A stretch of DNA of 64,000 nt from Bog-756 sp963730685 (GCA_963730685.1 CAVSSP010000003.1:248001-312000), one strand, 5' to 3'; shown: positions 17,934 to 27,121, numbered from the stretch's first letter. Translations and numbers: made by a program. Notes: generated from the sequence alone by a model not told the origin.

Positions 17934-19259
17934 TCAGCCGGCCGGGACGGTCACGGGAAGCCCGGACACGCCGGCGGCCACCCAGTCGTCGTCGATGGCC
18001 ACGACGTCACGCCCGCCCGCCAGCATGGATGCGGCCACCATGGCCCGGTAGCCGGCGGCGCAGTAGAACCACAGCGGACCCTCGGGGAGTGCCGCTCCGC
18101 AGAGCCGGTGGAGCGGGAGGTGCCGGGCCCCCTCCAGGTGACCCCGGTCCCACTCCTCTTGTCGGCGGACGTCGATGACCGAGACCGCGCCGGTCCATTC
18201 AGCGGCCAGGTCGGCGAAGGTGGCCCGCCTCAACTGCCCGGATCGGGCCTGCACCGACGGCACCCCGACCCCCACCGGGAGATCGAGGCCGATGGCGGCG
18301 AGCGAGCGCCTGGCTCCCGTCAGCTGGGCATCGTCCTCTCCCACCAGGGCGAACGGGGCCCGCCAGGGCATGGTCCATCCGACCTGCACGGCCATCGGTC
18401 CGTCCAGGCCCACGTTGACGGTGCGGGGGACGTGGGCGTCGGCGAACGAGGCGCGCGGTCGGACGTCGATGACCCACAGCCGGGGGGCGAGCCGACGCAC
18501 GTCCTCGTCCGAGAGGGCGGGCACGTGGTCCTGGTAGCGGCGGGGGAGCAGCCCCCGCCGGTTGCCGTCGGCCATGTGGTCGAAGTAGCCGGGGTACTCG
18601 CCGAATCCGGCCAGGAGCGTGCCCACGAAGGGCTCGCGGTCGAGGCGGGCGGCCATATTGCCCACACGCTCGGCTCCGATCGTGGTCTGCGTGTCGTGGC
18701 ACGGGGTGGCCGAGCAGAAGCTTCCGAAGCCGTGGGTCGGGTGGACCACGGTGTCGCCGGGGAGGTCGCGGAGCATCCGCCGCACCGAGGACCACTGCTC
18801 GGCGGCCAGCTCGGCGGCGCGGGCGGCCCCCTGGAGGTCGGTGCGACCCACCGTGCCCACCAGCAGGGAGCCCCCCGTGAACACCGCCATCTCCGAGCCG
18901 TGGGTCACGACGAACGACTGGTGACGGGCGGTGTGGCCCGGGGTGGCCAGCACTTCGACGCCCAACCCTCCGACCCGGAGCTGGTCCCCGCCGAGGATGC
19001 CGTGCGAACCGGGCACCCGCTCGCCGGCATCCACGGCATAGGTGGTCCCGGTGCGGTCGGCCAGCTCGGGACCCCCACTGAGGTGGTCGTTGTGGAGGTG
19101 GGTGTCGACGACGAGCTCGAGCCTCAGCTCGTGGGAGCGCACGATCTCGATCACGGCGTCCGATGGCCGGGGCGGGTCCACCGCCAATGCCACCGTGCCG
19201 TCGCTCACGATGTAGCAGCGGTTGCCCAGGTCGCGGAGGTCGAGCGGGATGACCTCCAT
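17934..19259 (-). CDS. metallo-beta-lactamase / rhodanese fusion (persulfide dioxygenase-like)
   Basis: A 441-residue cytoplasmic protein. The N-terminal MBL domain (1-240) has the metal motif THLHNDHLSGG, TPGHTARH and the HPTHGFGSFCS segment typical of ETHE1-like and MBL-rhodanese fusions, which oxidise glutathione persulfide or handle sulfane sulfur. Two rhodanese modules follow. The first (about 255-340) lacks an active Cys; the second has Cys in YCAAGYRAM. The Asp expected in the FTGD motif is Gly (VFTGGSLLVGTVGRTDL), as I recall for a large subgroup of these fusions. A promoter is visible upstream (19296-19324). The cytochrome b operon lies 88 bp downstream on the same strand. Confidence 0.87.
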   Translation of the reverse strand: MEVIPLDLRDLGNRCYIVSDGTVALAVDPPRPSDAVIEIVRSHELRLELVVDTHLHNDHLSGGPELADRTGTTYAVDAGERVPGSHGILGGDQLRVGGLGVEVLATPGHTARHQSFVVTHGSEMAVFTGGSLLVGTVGRTDLQGAARAAELAAEQWSSVRRMLRDLPGDTVVHPTHGFGSFCSATPCHDTQTTIGAERVGNMAARLDREPFVGTLLAGFGEYPGYFDHMADGNRRGLLPRRYQDHVPALSDEDVRRLAPRLWVIDVRPRASFADAHVPRTVNVGLDGPMAVQVGWTMPWRAPFALVGEDDAQLTGARRSLAAIGLDLPVGVGVPSVQARSGQLRRATFADLAAEWTGAVSVIDVRRQEEWDRGHLEGARHLPLHRLCGAALPEGPLWFYCAAGYRAMVAASMLAGGRDVVAIDDDWVAAGVSGLPVTVPAG

Positions 19260-19295
19260 CACGTGCTCACGGGACCCTCGGTGGCATCACTGTGA

Positions 19296-19324
19296 ATGAT
19301 AAGCCAACAAACTCTATCGGACAA
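19296..19324 (-). promoter_or_regulatory. sigma70-type promoter for the MBL-rhodanese gene
   Basis: On the minus strand TTGTCC (19324-19319) and TATCAT (19301-19296) are separated by exactly 17 bp, in an AT-richer stretch that stands out from its surroundings. The -10 box lies about 37 bp upstream of the start codon. Confidence 0.55.
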
Positions 19325-19385
19325 CCAGATAAATGGGGATCGGATTTGTCATGAATGGGGGCGACCCGGAGGGCGATGCCCCGTG

Positions 19386-19411
19386 GCACGATGCGACCTC
19401 TAGCATCGTGC
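19386..19411 (+). promoter_or_regulatory. inverted repeat overlapping the leader of the GDSL hydrolase gene
   Basis: GCACGATGC-gacctcta-GCATCGTGC: perfect 9-bp arms with an 8-bp spacer, ending 4 nt before the ATG at 19416. A TANNNT box (TAGCAT, 19401-19406) lies inside it. The geometry fits a dimeric repressor operator over a promoter, or an mRNA hairpin at the start codon. Confidence 0.45.
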
Positions 19412-19415
19412 GGCC

Positions 19416-20423
19416 ATGAGCCGAGCGCCCTCCTCTCTCGTCCCTGCCCGTCCGGGACGGCCGTCCCTGGGGCGGCGAGACCGTTCCGGGGCCCGGTGGA
19501 TGGCCCTCGTCGTTGCCGGCGGCGCCAGTGCCGCCGTCGTTGCCGCCGTCGTCGGGTCCGCCCTGGTCACCCCAGGGCAGGCCGGGTCCGCCGCCAGGAC
19601 CGGTCTCCGTGCCGTGCCCGGCTCGTACGTGGCCCTCGGCGACTCCTACACGTCCGGCCCTGCGCTCCCGGTGCAGCTCGGCCCCACGACGACCCCGTCG
19701 GCGCCGTCGGCGTGCCAGCGATCCTCGGAGAACTATCCGTCCGTCACGGCCCGGGCTCTCGGCTTGGCGCTCATCGACGCCAGCTGCGGTGGCGCCACCA
19801 CGGGCGACCTGACGGGGTCCCAGGGAGCGGGGATCCCGGCCCAGCTCAGCGCCCTCCGTGCCACCACGTCCCTGGTCAGCATCGGTATCGGCGGGAACGA
19901 TCTCGGGTTCTCCACGATCGTGGCCAACTGTGCCGCCGCCACCCCGTGGGGCGCCACCAGGGTGGGGTGGTCGTGTGCCAGGCACTATGCGGCCGACGGG
20001 GCGGACACCTTGACGACGGTGCTGAGCCGGGTGCGGGCCAACGTGGCGGCCGTGCTCGGTGACGTGCGGGACCGCGCCCCACTGGCCAGGGTGTTCGTGA
20101 TCGGTTATCCGGAGATCATCCCGCCCGACGGGCCGGGCTGTTGGCCCGAGCTGCCCTTCTCGGATGCCGACCTCGGCTTCCTGCGCGGCATCGAGGACCG
20201 CCTCAACGCCGCACTGGCCGGCGACGCCGACTCGGCCGGCGACACCTACGTGGACATGGCCACTCCGAGCGACACCCACAGCGCGTGCTCGTCGGACGAC
20301 ACCCGTTGGGTGGAGCCGGTCCTCCCGTCGCTCCACACCTACCCCCTGCATCCCAGCGGCGCCGGGATGGCCGGGATGGCCCACGTCCTGGAGGCGGCCA
20401 TACGCCGTTCCGGCGCCCGGTGA
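19416..20423 (+). CDS. secreted SGNH/GDSL hydrolase
   Basis: A 335-residue secreted esterase/lipase. An Arg-rich N-terminus and a hydrophobic segment (about 29-51, ALVVAGGASAAVVAAVVGSA) form a signal peptide or anchor. The SGNH blocks are clear: block I VALGDSYTSG (nucleophile Ser), the Gly block ASCGGATTGDL, block III GIGGNDLGF (Asn) and block V LHPSGAGMAGMA (His). This set matches the Streptomyces-type secreted lipases. It acts outside the membrane on an acyl ester that cannot be specified. The leader carries the inverted repeat at 19386-19411. Confidence 0.9.
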   Translation: MSRAPSSLVPARPGRPSLGRRDRSGARWMALVVAGGASAAVVAAVVGSALVTPGQAGSAARTGLRAVPGSYVALGDSYTSGPALPVQLGPTTTPSAPSACQRSSENYPSVTARALGLALIDASCGGATTGDLTGSQGAGIPAQLSALRATTSLVSIGIGGNDLGFSTIVANCAAATPWGATRVGWSCARHYAADGADTLTTVLSRVRANVAAVLGDVRDRAPLARVFVIGYPEIIPPDGPGCWPELPFSDADLGFLRGIEDRLNAALAGDADSAGDTYVDMATPSDTHSACSSDDTRWVEPVLPSLHTYPLHPSGAGMAGMAHVLEAAIRRSGAR

Positions 20424-20477
20424 TCAGCGTCCGCTGATCACCCGAGGGTGCGTCACGACCCCTGGCCCTGCCCGGCG

Positions 20478-21863
20478 TCAGGGGTCCGCCCGGCTGTCGA
20501 CGAGTCCGCCGGCGATGGCGCCCACCAGCTGGCCGTGGTCGCGCTCGTTCTGGTCGGCATAGAGGCGGGCGAAGGATCCGAGTGCCCGGGCGAACTTGGG
20601 CCCTTTGCCCATATAGCTGGCAATGGCGAGCGGATCACCCGTCCGGGCGTGGGCACGGGCCAGCGTCTCGCCGCAGGCAGTGGCGAACTCCACCAGGCGG
20701 GGTGCGATCAGGTCGGTGGTGGGGATGATCTTCATGTCGCGGAACTGTCGGACGTAGTAGTCCTTCCCGTGGAGCGAGCCCCAACCGACGAAGATGTCGG
20801 TGGCGCTCTGCAGATGCCGTTTGCCGTGGATCACCCGTGCGCCATGGTGGTCGTGGAGGCTCGGTCCGAGGTGGGCCTCGTAGACGGACGGCCCCGCCTG
20901 TTTGACCTGGAGGAACAAGGGATCGGCGCCCGACCTGCCCTCGAGGAGCACCAGATAGACCTGCATCCCCACGCTGCCCACCCCGACCACCTGGCGTACC
21001 GTGTCGACCTCGGTGAACCGGTCGAACAGGCTCCGCCGGTCCTCTTGGAGGGTGAGCCGGTACTGGGCCAGGAGGTGATCGACCAGTTCGTCCTGCTCGG
21101 TGTCGTCGATGGTCGTGCGGATCGGGGGATCCTCGGTGATCCGGGGTCTCCCCTCGACCATGGTGGTCAGCTTGGCGAAGGCACCTCGATTCGTCCGGCG
21201 CTCCATCTTCTTCTCGACGTGGACCGACACCCGACCCCGGTCGGCCGGCTCGAAGTAGCCGATCAGGCTGTCGACGTGGATGCCGTCGTACCAGATGTCG
21301 AGCTCCGGCATCGACGAGCACCGGACCATGCGGCTCCGGTACGCCTCCACCGCCGACAGGACGGCCGCATCGGCTGTGGCCGGCGCGATGCCGTTCTCCC
21401 GCGCGGCGACGACCAGACTGGCGGCCAGGCGTTTGACGTCCCACTCGAACGGTCCGGGCAGGGTCTCGTCGAAGTCGCGCAGGTCGAACATCAGGTTTCT
21501 CTCCGGTGTGGCCCACAGTCCGAAGTTGAGGACGTGCGCGTCACCGCAGAGCTGGACCCTCAGGCCGCTGTCGGGTCCGGACGCCAGGTCAGCGGCCATG
21601 ACTGCCGCCGCCCCCCGGTAGTAGTTCCACGGGGAGGCCGCCATCCGCTGATGGCGCAGGGGGACCAGTGAGTGCACCCTGGTGGCGTCCTGGGCCAGGA
21701 TCGTGTCGAGCGCGTCATGGCTCCGCCCCTCGTCGTCCCAGTGGCCGAGGCCGCCCCGTGGAGCGCGCTTGCGGGCCTGATGCCCCATGCCTCGGCGCTC
21801 TTCCTCGGTGGCCGACAGATCGTGCCCGGGAGGGTCCGGTGTCGATGGTCTGGTCACCGTCAT
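20478..21863 (-). CDS. DUF2252 family protein
   Basis: A 461-residue protein matching the DUF2252 family common in actinobacteria. The N-terminal part has RMAASPWNYYRGAAAVMAAD, VQLCGDAHVLNFGLWATPER and MFDLRDFDETLPGPFEWDVK. These motifs recall a kinase-like fold, with GDAHVLNFG resembling the aminoglycoside-phosphotransferase HGDxxxxN loop and FDLRDFDE a metal-binding DFD. The mid-region has VGVGSVGMQVYLVLLEG and the C-terminus YYVRQFRDMK. No function is established to my knowledge; small-molecule phosphotransfer is a fold-based guess. It stands alone. Confidence 0.85.
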   Translation of the reverse strand: MTVTRPSTPDPPGHDLSATEEERRGMGHQARKRAPRGGLGHWDDEGRSHDALDTILAQDATRVHSLVPLRHQRMAASPWNYYRGAAAVMAADLASGPDSGLRVQLCGDAHVLNFGLWATPERNLMFDLRDFDETLPGPFEWDVKRLAASLVVAARENGIAPATADAAVLSAVEAYRSRMVRCSSMPELDIWYDGIHVDSLIGYFEPADRGRVSVHVEKKMERRTNRGAFAKLTTMVEGRPRITEDPPIRTTIDDTEQDELVDHLLAQYRLTLQEDRRSLFDRFTEVDTVRQVVGVGSVGMQVYLVLLEGRSGADPLFLQVKQAGPSVYEAHLGPSLHDHHGARVIHGKRHLQSATDIFVGWGSLHGKDYYVRQFRDMKIIPTTDLIAPRLVEFATACGETLARAHARTGDPLAIASYMGKGPKFARALGSFARLYADQNERDHGQLVGAIAGGLVDSRADP

Positions 21864-22053
21864 GAGGGTCGGTCCTCGGTCGTCGGGGGGGTGGGGCGGC
21901 CGATCTTATGTCGGAGGCCGTCTGCGGGTCGTCAGTGGCGTAGGCTTCCGGCGAGGACGGTTCCGCGCACATCGCGTGGCTCTCCGCCCTCCAGCCCGGG
22001 TCCGTGTTCGATGCGGAAGCTTCGATCCGGAGGCGCCGGGTGATCGGAGGATC
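21864..22053. other. intergenic region, no gene seen
   Basis: This is the first part of a 490-bp gap between DUF2252 and the first WS/DGAT gene. No tRNA-like fold is visible. A TAAGAT box on the minus strand near 21905 could be a -10 element for the DUF2252 gene, without a good -35. Confidence 0.4.
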
Positions 22054-22296
22054 ATGGTCCCATCCGACGCAGCAACCGTGGGTACCCGGCTCGACCACCA
22101 CCATGCTCCGGAGACGAACGGGAGGATGGCCGTCTGCCGTCGGTGCGGGTCCCGCACCGACGGGGTCGAGGGCCTCCACCACCGTCCGGCGGAGCGACAG
22201 CTGGCCCGTTCCGACGGCTGGTTGGCCACCCAGGTCCACCGGACCGAGATCGAGGGTGCCCGGGCATCCCGGGCGAGGGTGTCCCCGTCCCTCTGA
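22054..22296 (+). CDS. possible small protein of 80 residues
   Basis: A short frame from ATG 22054 (GGAGG only 3 nt upstream) to 22296. It contains NGRMAVCRRCGSRTDG, a single CxxC knuckle, and a tail VHRTEIEGARASRARVS. An internal ATG at the MAVCRRCG position, preceded by gggagg, is another start. The CxxC and sensible composition make a real small zinc-knuckle protein possible, but a GC-rich chance frame cannot be excluded. Confidence 0.3.
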   Translation: MVPSDAATVGTRLDHHHAPETNGRMAVCRRCGSRTDGVEGLHHRPAERQLARSDGWLATQVHRTEIEGARASRARVSPSL

Positions 22297-22353
22297 GCCG
22301 GGGGATCCCGGGCCACAGGCGGGATCCCGTCGTCAGCCGCCACCCGGCCCGGC

Positions 22354-23772
22354 TCAGTCGACGCCTCGCCTATCGAGCACCACTCGCGCCCGGTCACGCA
22401 ACTCCCTGATCTGGGCCGCCGCCGATGCGGCGAGGACTCCCACGTCCGGCATTGTCTCGTCGTCCCCGGTGACGCCGAAGAAGAGCCGCCCGTTGTAGGA
22501 CAGGATCGCCGTCCCCACGCGGAGCCCGTGGCTGATCGGGACGAAGGGACGATACTCCCTCATCTCGTGGCCCAGGCAGTAGAGGGGGAACTGTGGACCA
22601 GGCACGTTGGTGGTGACCGTGTTCAGCGACCGCTGGCCGAACCGCTGCATGGACCGGACGATCACCTTGGTGACCGGGCCGACAGCCATCGGCGGGGCGA
22701 GGTTGCCGATCGAGGTGACCACCTCACCCGCCTCGGCGATGTGGGAGGTCTTCAGCCTGGTCATCTGATCATGGACGAGTCCGAGGCGCTCGACCGGGTC
22801 GGCGATCTGGACCGGGAGCTCGTAGAGGAGGGCCGAGACGCGGTTGTCCGGGATCCCACGGGCGTTGTCGTGCCGGGTCGACACCGGCACCAACGAGCGG
22901 ACGACGGCGTCGTCGGCGTCGTCGCCACGACTCGAGAGCAGCGACCGGTATCCCCCGGACACGGCGGCCAGGACGACGTCGTTGATGGTGCCGCCGAAGG
23001 CCGTGCGGATGGTCCGGACGTCGGCCAGCGAGGCGGACGCATGCGCCCAGGACCGGTGGGGCCCGATCGATCCTTCGATGGACAGGCGCGGGGTCGGTGC
23101 CAGGCGTCTGGCGAACCGCGCCGCGCCTTCGAGGGTGGCCAGCGTGGAGCGGACGGTGGCACCGGGGTGGGTGACGGAGCCCGGCACGCCCCGCACCACG
23201 GAGACGGTGTTCGACAACAGTCCGATCCAGGCGTCACAGACCTTCAGTGCCCCCGGCGGCTCAGGGCGGGGTGCCCACGGTCGGGGATCACCGACCGGCG
23301 CGTCCGCTCCCACGTCCAAGAGCGCGGTGAGGAGTTCCACCCCGGCGATGCCATCGACCATGCAGTGGTGGACCTTGAAGACGAGCGCCCACCTTCCCCC
23401 GGTCAGACCCTCGACGAGCCACAGTTCCCACAGCGGACGCTGACGATCCAGGGGCTGGGACATGAGCCGCCCCATCATCCGGCAGAACTGGGCATCGTCG
23501 CCCGGGCCGGGAAGTGCGGTGTGCCGGAGGTGGTAGCCGAGGTCGAAATGCGGGTCGTCCACCCATACGGGACGCCCGAGCTCCAAGGGGACGGGGCGGA
23601 CACGCTGGCGGTAGCGCGGGATGAGGTGGAGTTTGGAGGCGACCAGCGCCTCGAGATCGCGGAACGAGGGAGGAGGGTCGGCGAAAACACAGGCCCCGGC
23701 GATGTGCATGTGCACGATGCCGTCCTCGAGATGGAGGAACTCGGTGTCCAGCGCGCTCAGCCGCTCCACCAT
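22354..23772 (-). CDS. wax ester synthase / diacylglycerol acyltransferase (WS/DGAT)
   Basis: A 472-residue acyltransferase of the WES/Tgs type. It esterifies fatty alcohols or diacylglycerol with acyl-CoA for storage lipid. The start MVERLSALDTEFLHLEDG is the family N-terminus. The catalytic motif HHCMVDG is intact at about residue 135; ATFGGTINDVVLA-like FGGTINDVVLAAVSGGYR and NVPGPQFPLYCLGHEM are also family hallmarks. It is divergent from a second WS/DGAT gene, 182 bp between starts. No hydrophobic anchor is seen, in keeping with peripheral membrane association. Confidence 0.94.
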   Translation of the reverse strand: MVERLSALDTEFLHLEDGIVHMHIAGACVFADPPPSFRDLEALVASKLHLIPRYRQRVRPVPLELGRPVWVDDPHFDLGYHLRHTALPGPGDDAQFCRMMGRLMSQPLDRQRPLWELWLVEGLTGGRWALVFKVHHCMVDGIAGVELLTALLDVGADAPVGDPRPWAPRPEPPGALKVCDAWIGLLSNTVSVVRGVPGSVTHPGATVRSTLATLEGAARFARRLAPTPRLSIEGSIGPHRSWAHASASLADVRTIRTAFGGTINDVVLAAVSGGYRSLLSSRGDDADDAVVRSLVPVSTRHDNARGIPDNRVSALLYELPVQIADPVERLGLVHDQMTRLKTSHIAEAGEVVTSIGNLAPPMAVGPVTKVIVRSMQRFGQRSLNTVTTNVPGPQFPLYCLGHEMREYRPFVPISHGLRVGTAILSYNGRLFFGVTGDDETMPDVGVLAASAAAQIRELRDRARVVLDRRGVD

Positions 23773-23954
23773 GCACCTCTCTCCTTGCCTGCCCGCACCC
23801 TAGGACCGATGCCGACGGTGGGCTAGGGACGTTTGGCACAAGTTGGCGCCACCCCCGGCGGCGTCGGGCTCGAACACCTGTCCTTTGGCCCTACGCAGGC
23901 CGGCCCGGATGCCGTACGTTCGTGGTGGGGCCAGCGCCACCAGGGGGAGGGACC

Positions 23955-25402
23955 GTGACCGAGCCGACCGAGGTGTTCATGAGGGACACCGATGCATTCT
24001 CGTGGTACCTCGAGCACGACCCCGGTCTGCGGGCGACGATCGTGGCCGTTGCCTGGTTGGACAGCCGCCCCGACTTCGACCTTCTGGCGGCGCGACTGGA
24101 GCGGGCGGTCGCGCTCGTCCCCAGGTTCCGCCAGCGCCCGGTCCAGCCGCCGGCCCGGATGGCCACCCCCAAGTGGGTCGACGCCGACATCGACCTCTCG
24201 CTCCATCTGCGCCGGATCGGCTCCCCCCGGCCGCACAGCCCGGCCACCGTGGTCGACTACGCCCGGATCGAGGCCATGACCGGCTTCGACCTGACACGAC
24301 CGCTGTGGCGGTTCACGCTCATCGAAGGCCTGGACGGTGACCGGGCGGCACTGGTCATGAAGGTCCACCACTCGCTGACCGACGGCATCGGCGGCTCACG
24401 CCTGGCCTTCCTCTTGTTCGAGACGGTGGCGCACTCCGAGCGGGAGGTGCCACTGCCGCTCCCCGGATGCAGCCCAGCGGCGTCGGGCCCCATCGGGCTG
24501 GTGCAGGAGTCACTCGGGTTCGACGCCCGCCGTGTGACCGGGGCACTGCGGGCCGGGGTCTCCCGGGCGCTTCCCTTCGCCGTGGCGTCGGCACGCCATC
24601 CGTTGCGCCGGACGCGCGAGGTGACGGCGACGATCGGATCCGTCGGTCGGTTCGTGCAGCCGGTGTCCGAGACGCTCTCCCCGGTCATGACCGGTCGGGG
24701 CCTCGAACGACAGCTCGGCCAGTTGGACCTGGACGTCGGCGACCTGAAGCGGGCCGCCCGATCGGCCGGGGGACGCTCAACGACGCCTTCATGGCCTCGA
24801 TCAGCGGCGGCTTCCGCCGGTACCACCAGCGCCACGCCGCCCCGGTCGAGGCGCTCAGGGTCACGATGCCCGTCTCCCTCCGCAAAGACGGCGATCCGGC
24901 CGCCAGCAATCGGATCACCCTGGCGCGGTTCGAGGTCCCGGTCGGGGTGGCCGACCCGGTGGCCCGTGTCCGGCTCACCGGCGAGCGGTGCCGGTCGGCC
25001 CGGGGCGAGCGCGCCCTACCGCTGTCGGACGGCATCGCCGGGGTGCTGAACCTGCTGCCCTCGGGGGTCGTCGCCAGCATGCTCAAGCACGTCGACTTCG
25101 TGGCCAGCAACGTGCCCGGTGTCCCGGTGCCCATCTTCCTGGCCGGTGCCCCTGTCTCGGGGTACTACGCCTTCGGGCCCACCACGGGTTCGGCGGTGAA
25201 CGTGACTCTGTTCACCTACTGCGGTACGTGCTGCGTCGGCGTCACCGTCGACACCGACGCGGTGCCCGACCACGAGGTGCTGATGGAGTCATTCCACGAC
25301 GGCTTCGAGGAGGTCCTCGGACTGGCCGGGGCCCACCGACCGGTCCGCCAGTCCTTCCCCGCCACCGTCCTGGCCGGTGCCGGGCGAGGCGATCGACCGT
25401 GA
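23955..25402 (+). CDS. second WS/DGAT acyltransferase, frameshifted
   Basis: A paralogue of the neighbouring gene, with a different N-terminus (EVFMRDTDAFSWYLEHDPG). It carries the catalytic HHSLTDG at about residue 138, then NDAFMASISGGFRRY and SNVPGVPVPIFLAG. The GTG start at 23955 follows AGGGGGAGGG. The frame breaks at the G-run 24768-24772: KRAARSAGG is in one frame and GTLNDAFMAS in the next. One extra G rejoins them (about 482 residues), matching the GGTLNDV-type motif. Its stop overlaps the GTG of the acyl-CoA ligase gene (GTGA), so the two are co-translated and likely work together. Confidence 0.88.
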
Positions 25403-26994
25403 AGGAGCTGATCTATCCGAGGCTCCTGCTCCCGCGTGTCGAGCGGTTGGCGGACAAGACGGGATTCGTCGACGTGGCCAAGGACGGTGTGCGCTACCAG
25501 GGCACATTCGCCGACCACCTGGACCGGGTGCTCCGGCTGTCCGACGCCATGCGGCGCCAGTTCGGCCTCGGTTCGGACGACCGGTTCGCGGTGCTGGCGA
25601 TGAACGGGCACGAGTTCATCGAGCTCTACCACGCGGCGATGTTCGGAGCCGGGATCATCAACCCACTCAACATCCGGTTCACCGCGTCCGAACTGGCCTA
25701 TGTGCTCAACGACTCGGGATCCCGGGTGGTGTTCACCGATCCGGTGTTTGCCGCCCTGGTCGCCGGGGCCCTGGACGAGGGAGCCGACATCGACAGGGTC
25801 GTCGTCATCGGAGGGGGACCGGACGACGGTTCTGTGATCCGAGGCGTGCCCTCGGTCTCCTATGAGGATCTGCTGGCGGCCGGCGAGCCGGTGATGCCGG
25901 CGGAACCCGACGAGGACGATCCGGTGGTGCTCATGTACACGGGGGGAACGACCGGCTTCCCGAAAGGTGCGCTGCTCCAGCAGCGGGCCGAGGTGCTCAA
26001 CGTGTACCACGTCCTGTCGGGCATCGGGATCCGCGAGGACCGTCGTTTCTTGTTCCAGTCGCCCATGTTCCACGCCGCCATCGTCGCCGGCGTGCTCGGC
26101 ATCGCGGCCACCGGCGCGACGTCGGTGTCGATCCCGATCTTCGACCCGGATCTGGTGCTGAAGGTCGTCGAAGACCAACGGATCGACACCACCATGGTCA
26201 TCCCGATCATGTTGTCGATGCTCGAGAAGTCATCGGGCTTCTCGCCCGGACGGCTGCGGTCGTTGCGCCAGCTGGTCTACGGAGCCGCGCCCATCGCCAG
26301 GTCGGTGATCGAACGATGGCTGGAGATGCTGCCCGACGCCGACTTCTACCAGGGGTACGGCATGACCGAGGCGGCCTCGGCGCTCACGTTCCTCGGCCCC
26401 GAGGACCACCGGCGCGGGGGCGAGCTCCTCGCCTCCGCCGGTCGGCCGCTCTTCGGCGTCGACCTGCAGATCACCGACCCCGGGGGCCGCCCGTTGGCGC
26501 GCGGGGAGGTCGGAGAGGTCGCCGCCCGGGGCGGAAACCTGATGCGCGAGTACTGGCACAAGCCAGATGAGACCCGGTCGGCATTCCGCGACGGCTGGTA
26601 CCGGACGGGCGACATGGGCTTCATCGACGATCGGGGGATCCTCCACCTGACCGACCGGATGAAGGACATGATCGTGACCGGGGGGGAGAACGTCTACTCC
26701 GTCGAGGTCGAGAACGTCATCGCCTCGCATCCCGCCGTCCAAGAGGTCGCCGTCATCGGCATCCCGAGCGAAACCTGGGGGGAGGCCGTGCACGCCGTGG
26801 TGGTCCTGCGGGAGGGGATGGTGGTGACCGCCGACGAGTTGATCGAGTACGTCCGCCGGGTCCTGGCCGGGTTCAAGGTGCCCAAGTCGGTGGAGTTCCG
26901 GATCGGGCAGCTCCCGCTCTCGGGCGCCTTCAAGCCGCTGAAACGTGAACTGCGGCGTCCGTACTGGGAGAACCGCGACCGCCAGGTGAGCTGA
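25399..26994 (+). CDS. fatty-acid/acyl-CoA ligase (AMP-forming)
   Basis: A 531-residue ANL-superfamily enzyme that activates a carboxylate with ATP and CoA. The P-loop-like motif A3 is VLMYTGGTTGFPKG. Next come A5 YQGYGMTEAAS, A7 WYRTGDMGFIDDRGILHLTDR, A8 DMIVTGGENVYSVEVE and the A10 catalytic Lys in LSGAFKPLKREL. The GTG start overlaps the preceding WS/DGAT stop by 4 bp, so the product may supply acyl-CoA to that acyltransferase. Chain-length preference cannot be judged. The gene ends before a tandem repeat (27017-27098). Confidence 0.92.
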   Translation: MKELIYPRLLLPRVERLADKTGFVDVAKDGVRYQGTFADHLDRVLRLSDAMRRQFGLGSDDRFAVLAMNGHEFIELYHAAMFGAGIINPLNIRFTASELAYVLNDSGSRVVFTDPVFAALVAGALDEGADIDRVVVIGGGPDDGSVIRGVPSVSYEDLLAAGEPVMPAEPDEDDPVVLMYTGGTTGFPKGALLQQRAEVLNVYHVLSGIGIREDRRFLFQSPMFHAAIVAGVLGIAATGATSVSIPIFDPDLVLKVVEDQRIDTTMVIPIMLSMLEKSSGFSPGRLRSLRQLVYGAAPIARSVIERWLEMLPDADFYQGYGMTEAASALTFLGPEDHRRGGELLASAGRPLFGVDLQITDPGGRPLARGEVGEVAARGGNLMREYWHKPDETRSAFRDGWYRTGDMGFIDDRGILHLTDRMKDMIVTGGENVYSVEVENVIASHPAVQEVAVIGIPSETWGEAVHAVVVLREGMVVTADELIEYVRRVLAGFKVPKSVEFRIGQLPLSGAFKPLKRELRRPYWENRDRQVS

Positions 26995-27016
26995 GGAGGC
27001 TGTCGGGGAGCCGCCC

Positions 27017-27098
27017 GGCGTCCTGGGCCAGCGGCGTCCTGGGCCAGCCCGTCCTGGGCCAGCCAGGTCCTGGGCCAGCCAGGTCCTGGGCCAGCCAG
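27017..27098. repeat. tandem repeat, gtcctgggccagc unit
   Basis: Five copies of the 13-bp core gtcctgggccagc, spaced about 15-17 bp apart, lie between the ends of two converging genes. The later copies have a fixed 16-bp unit (gtcctgggccagccag). Each contains the palindromic tgggcca. No gene crosses it and no run of T follows. Confidence 0.85.
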
Positions 27099-27121
27099 GA
27101 GATGGCCGGGGGCGCCGCTCG

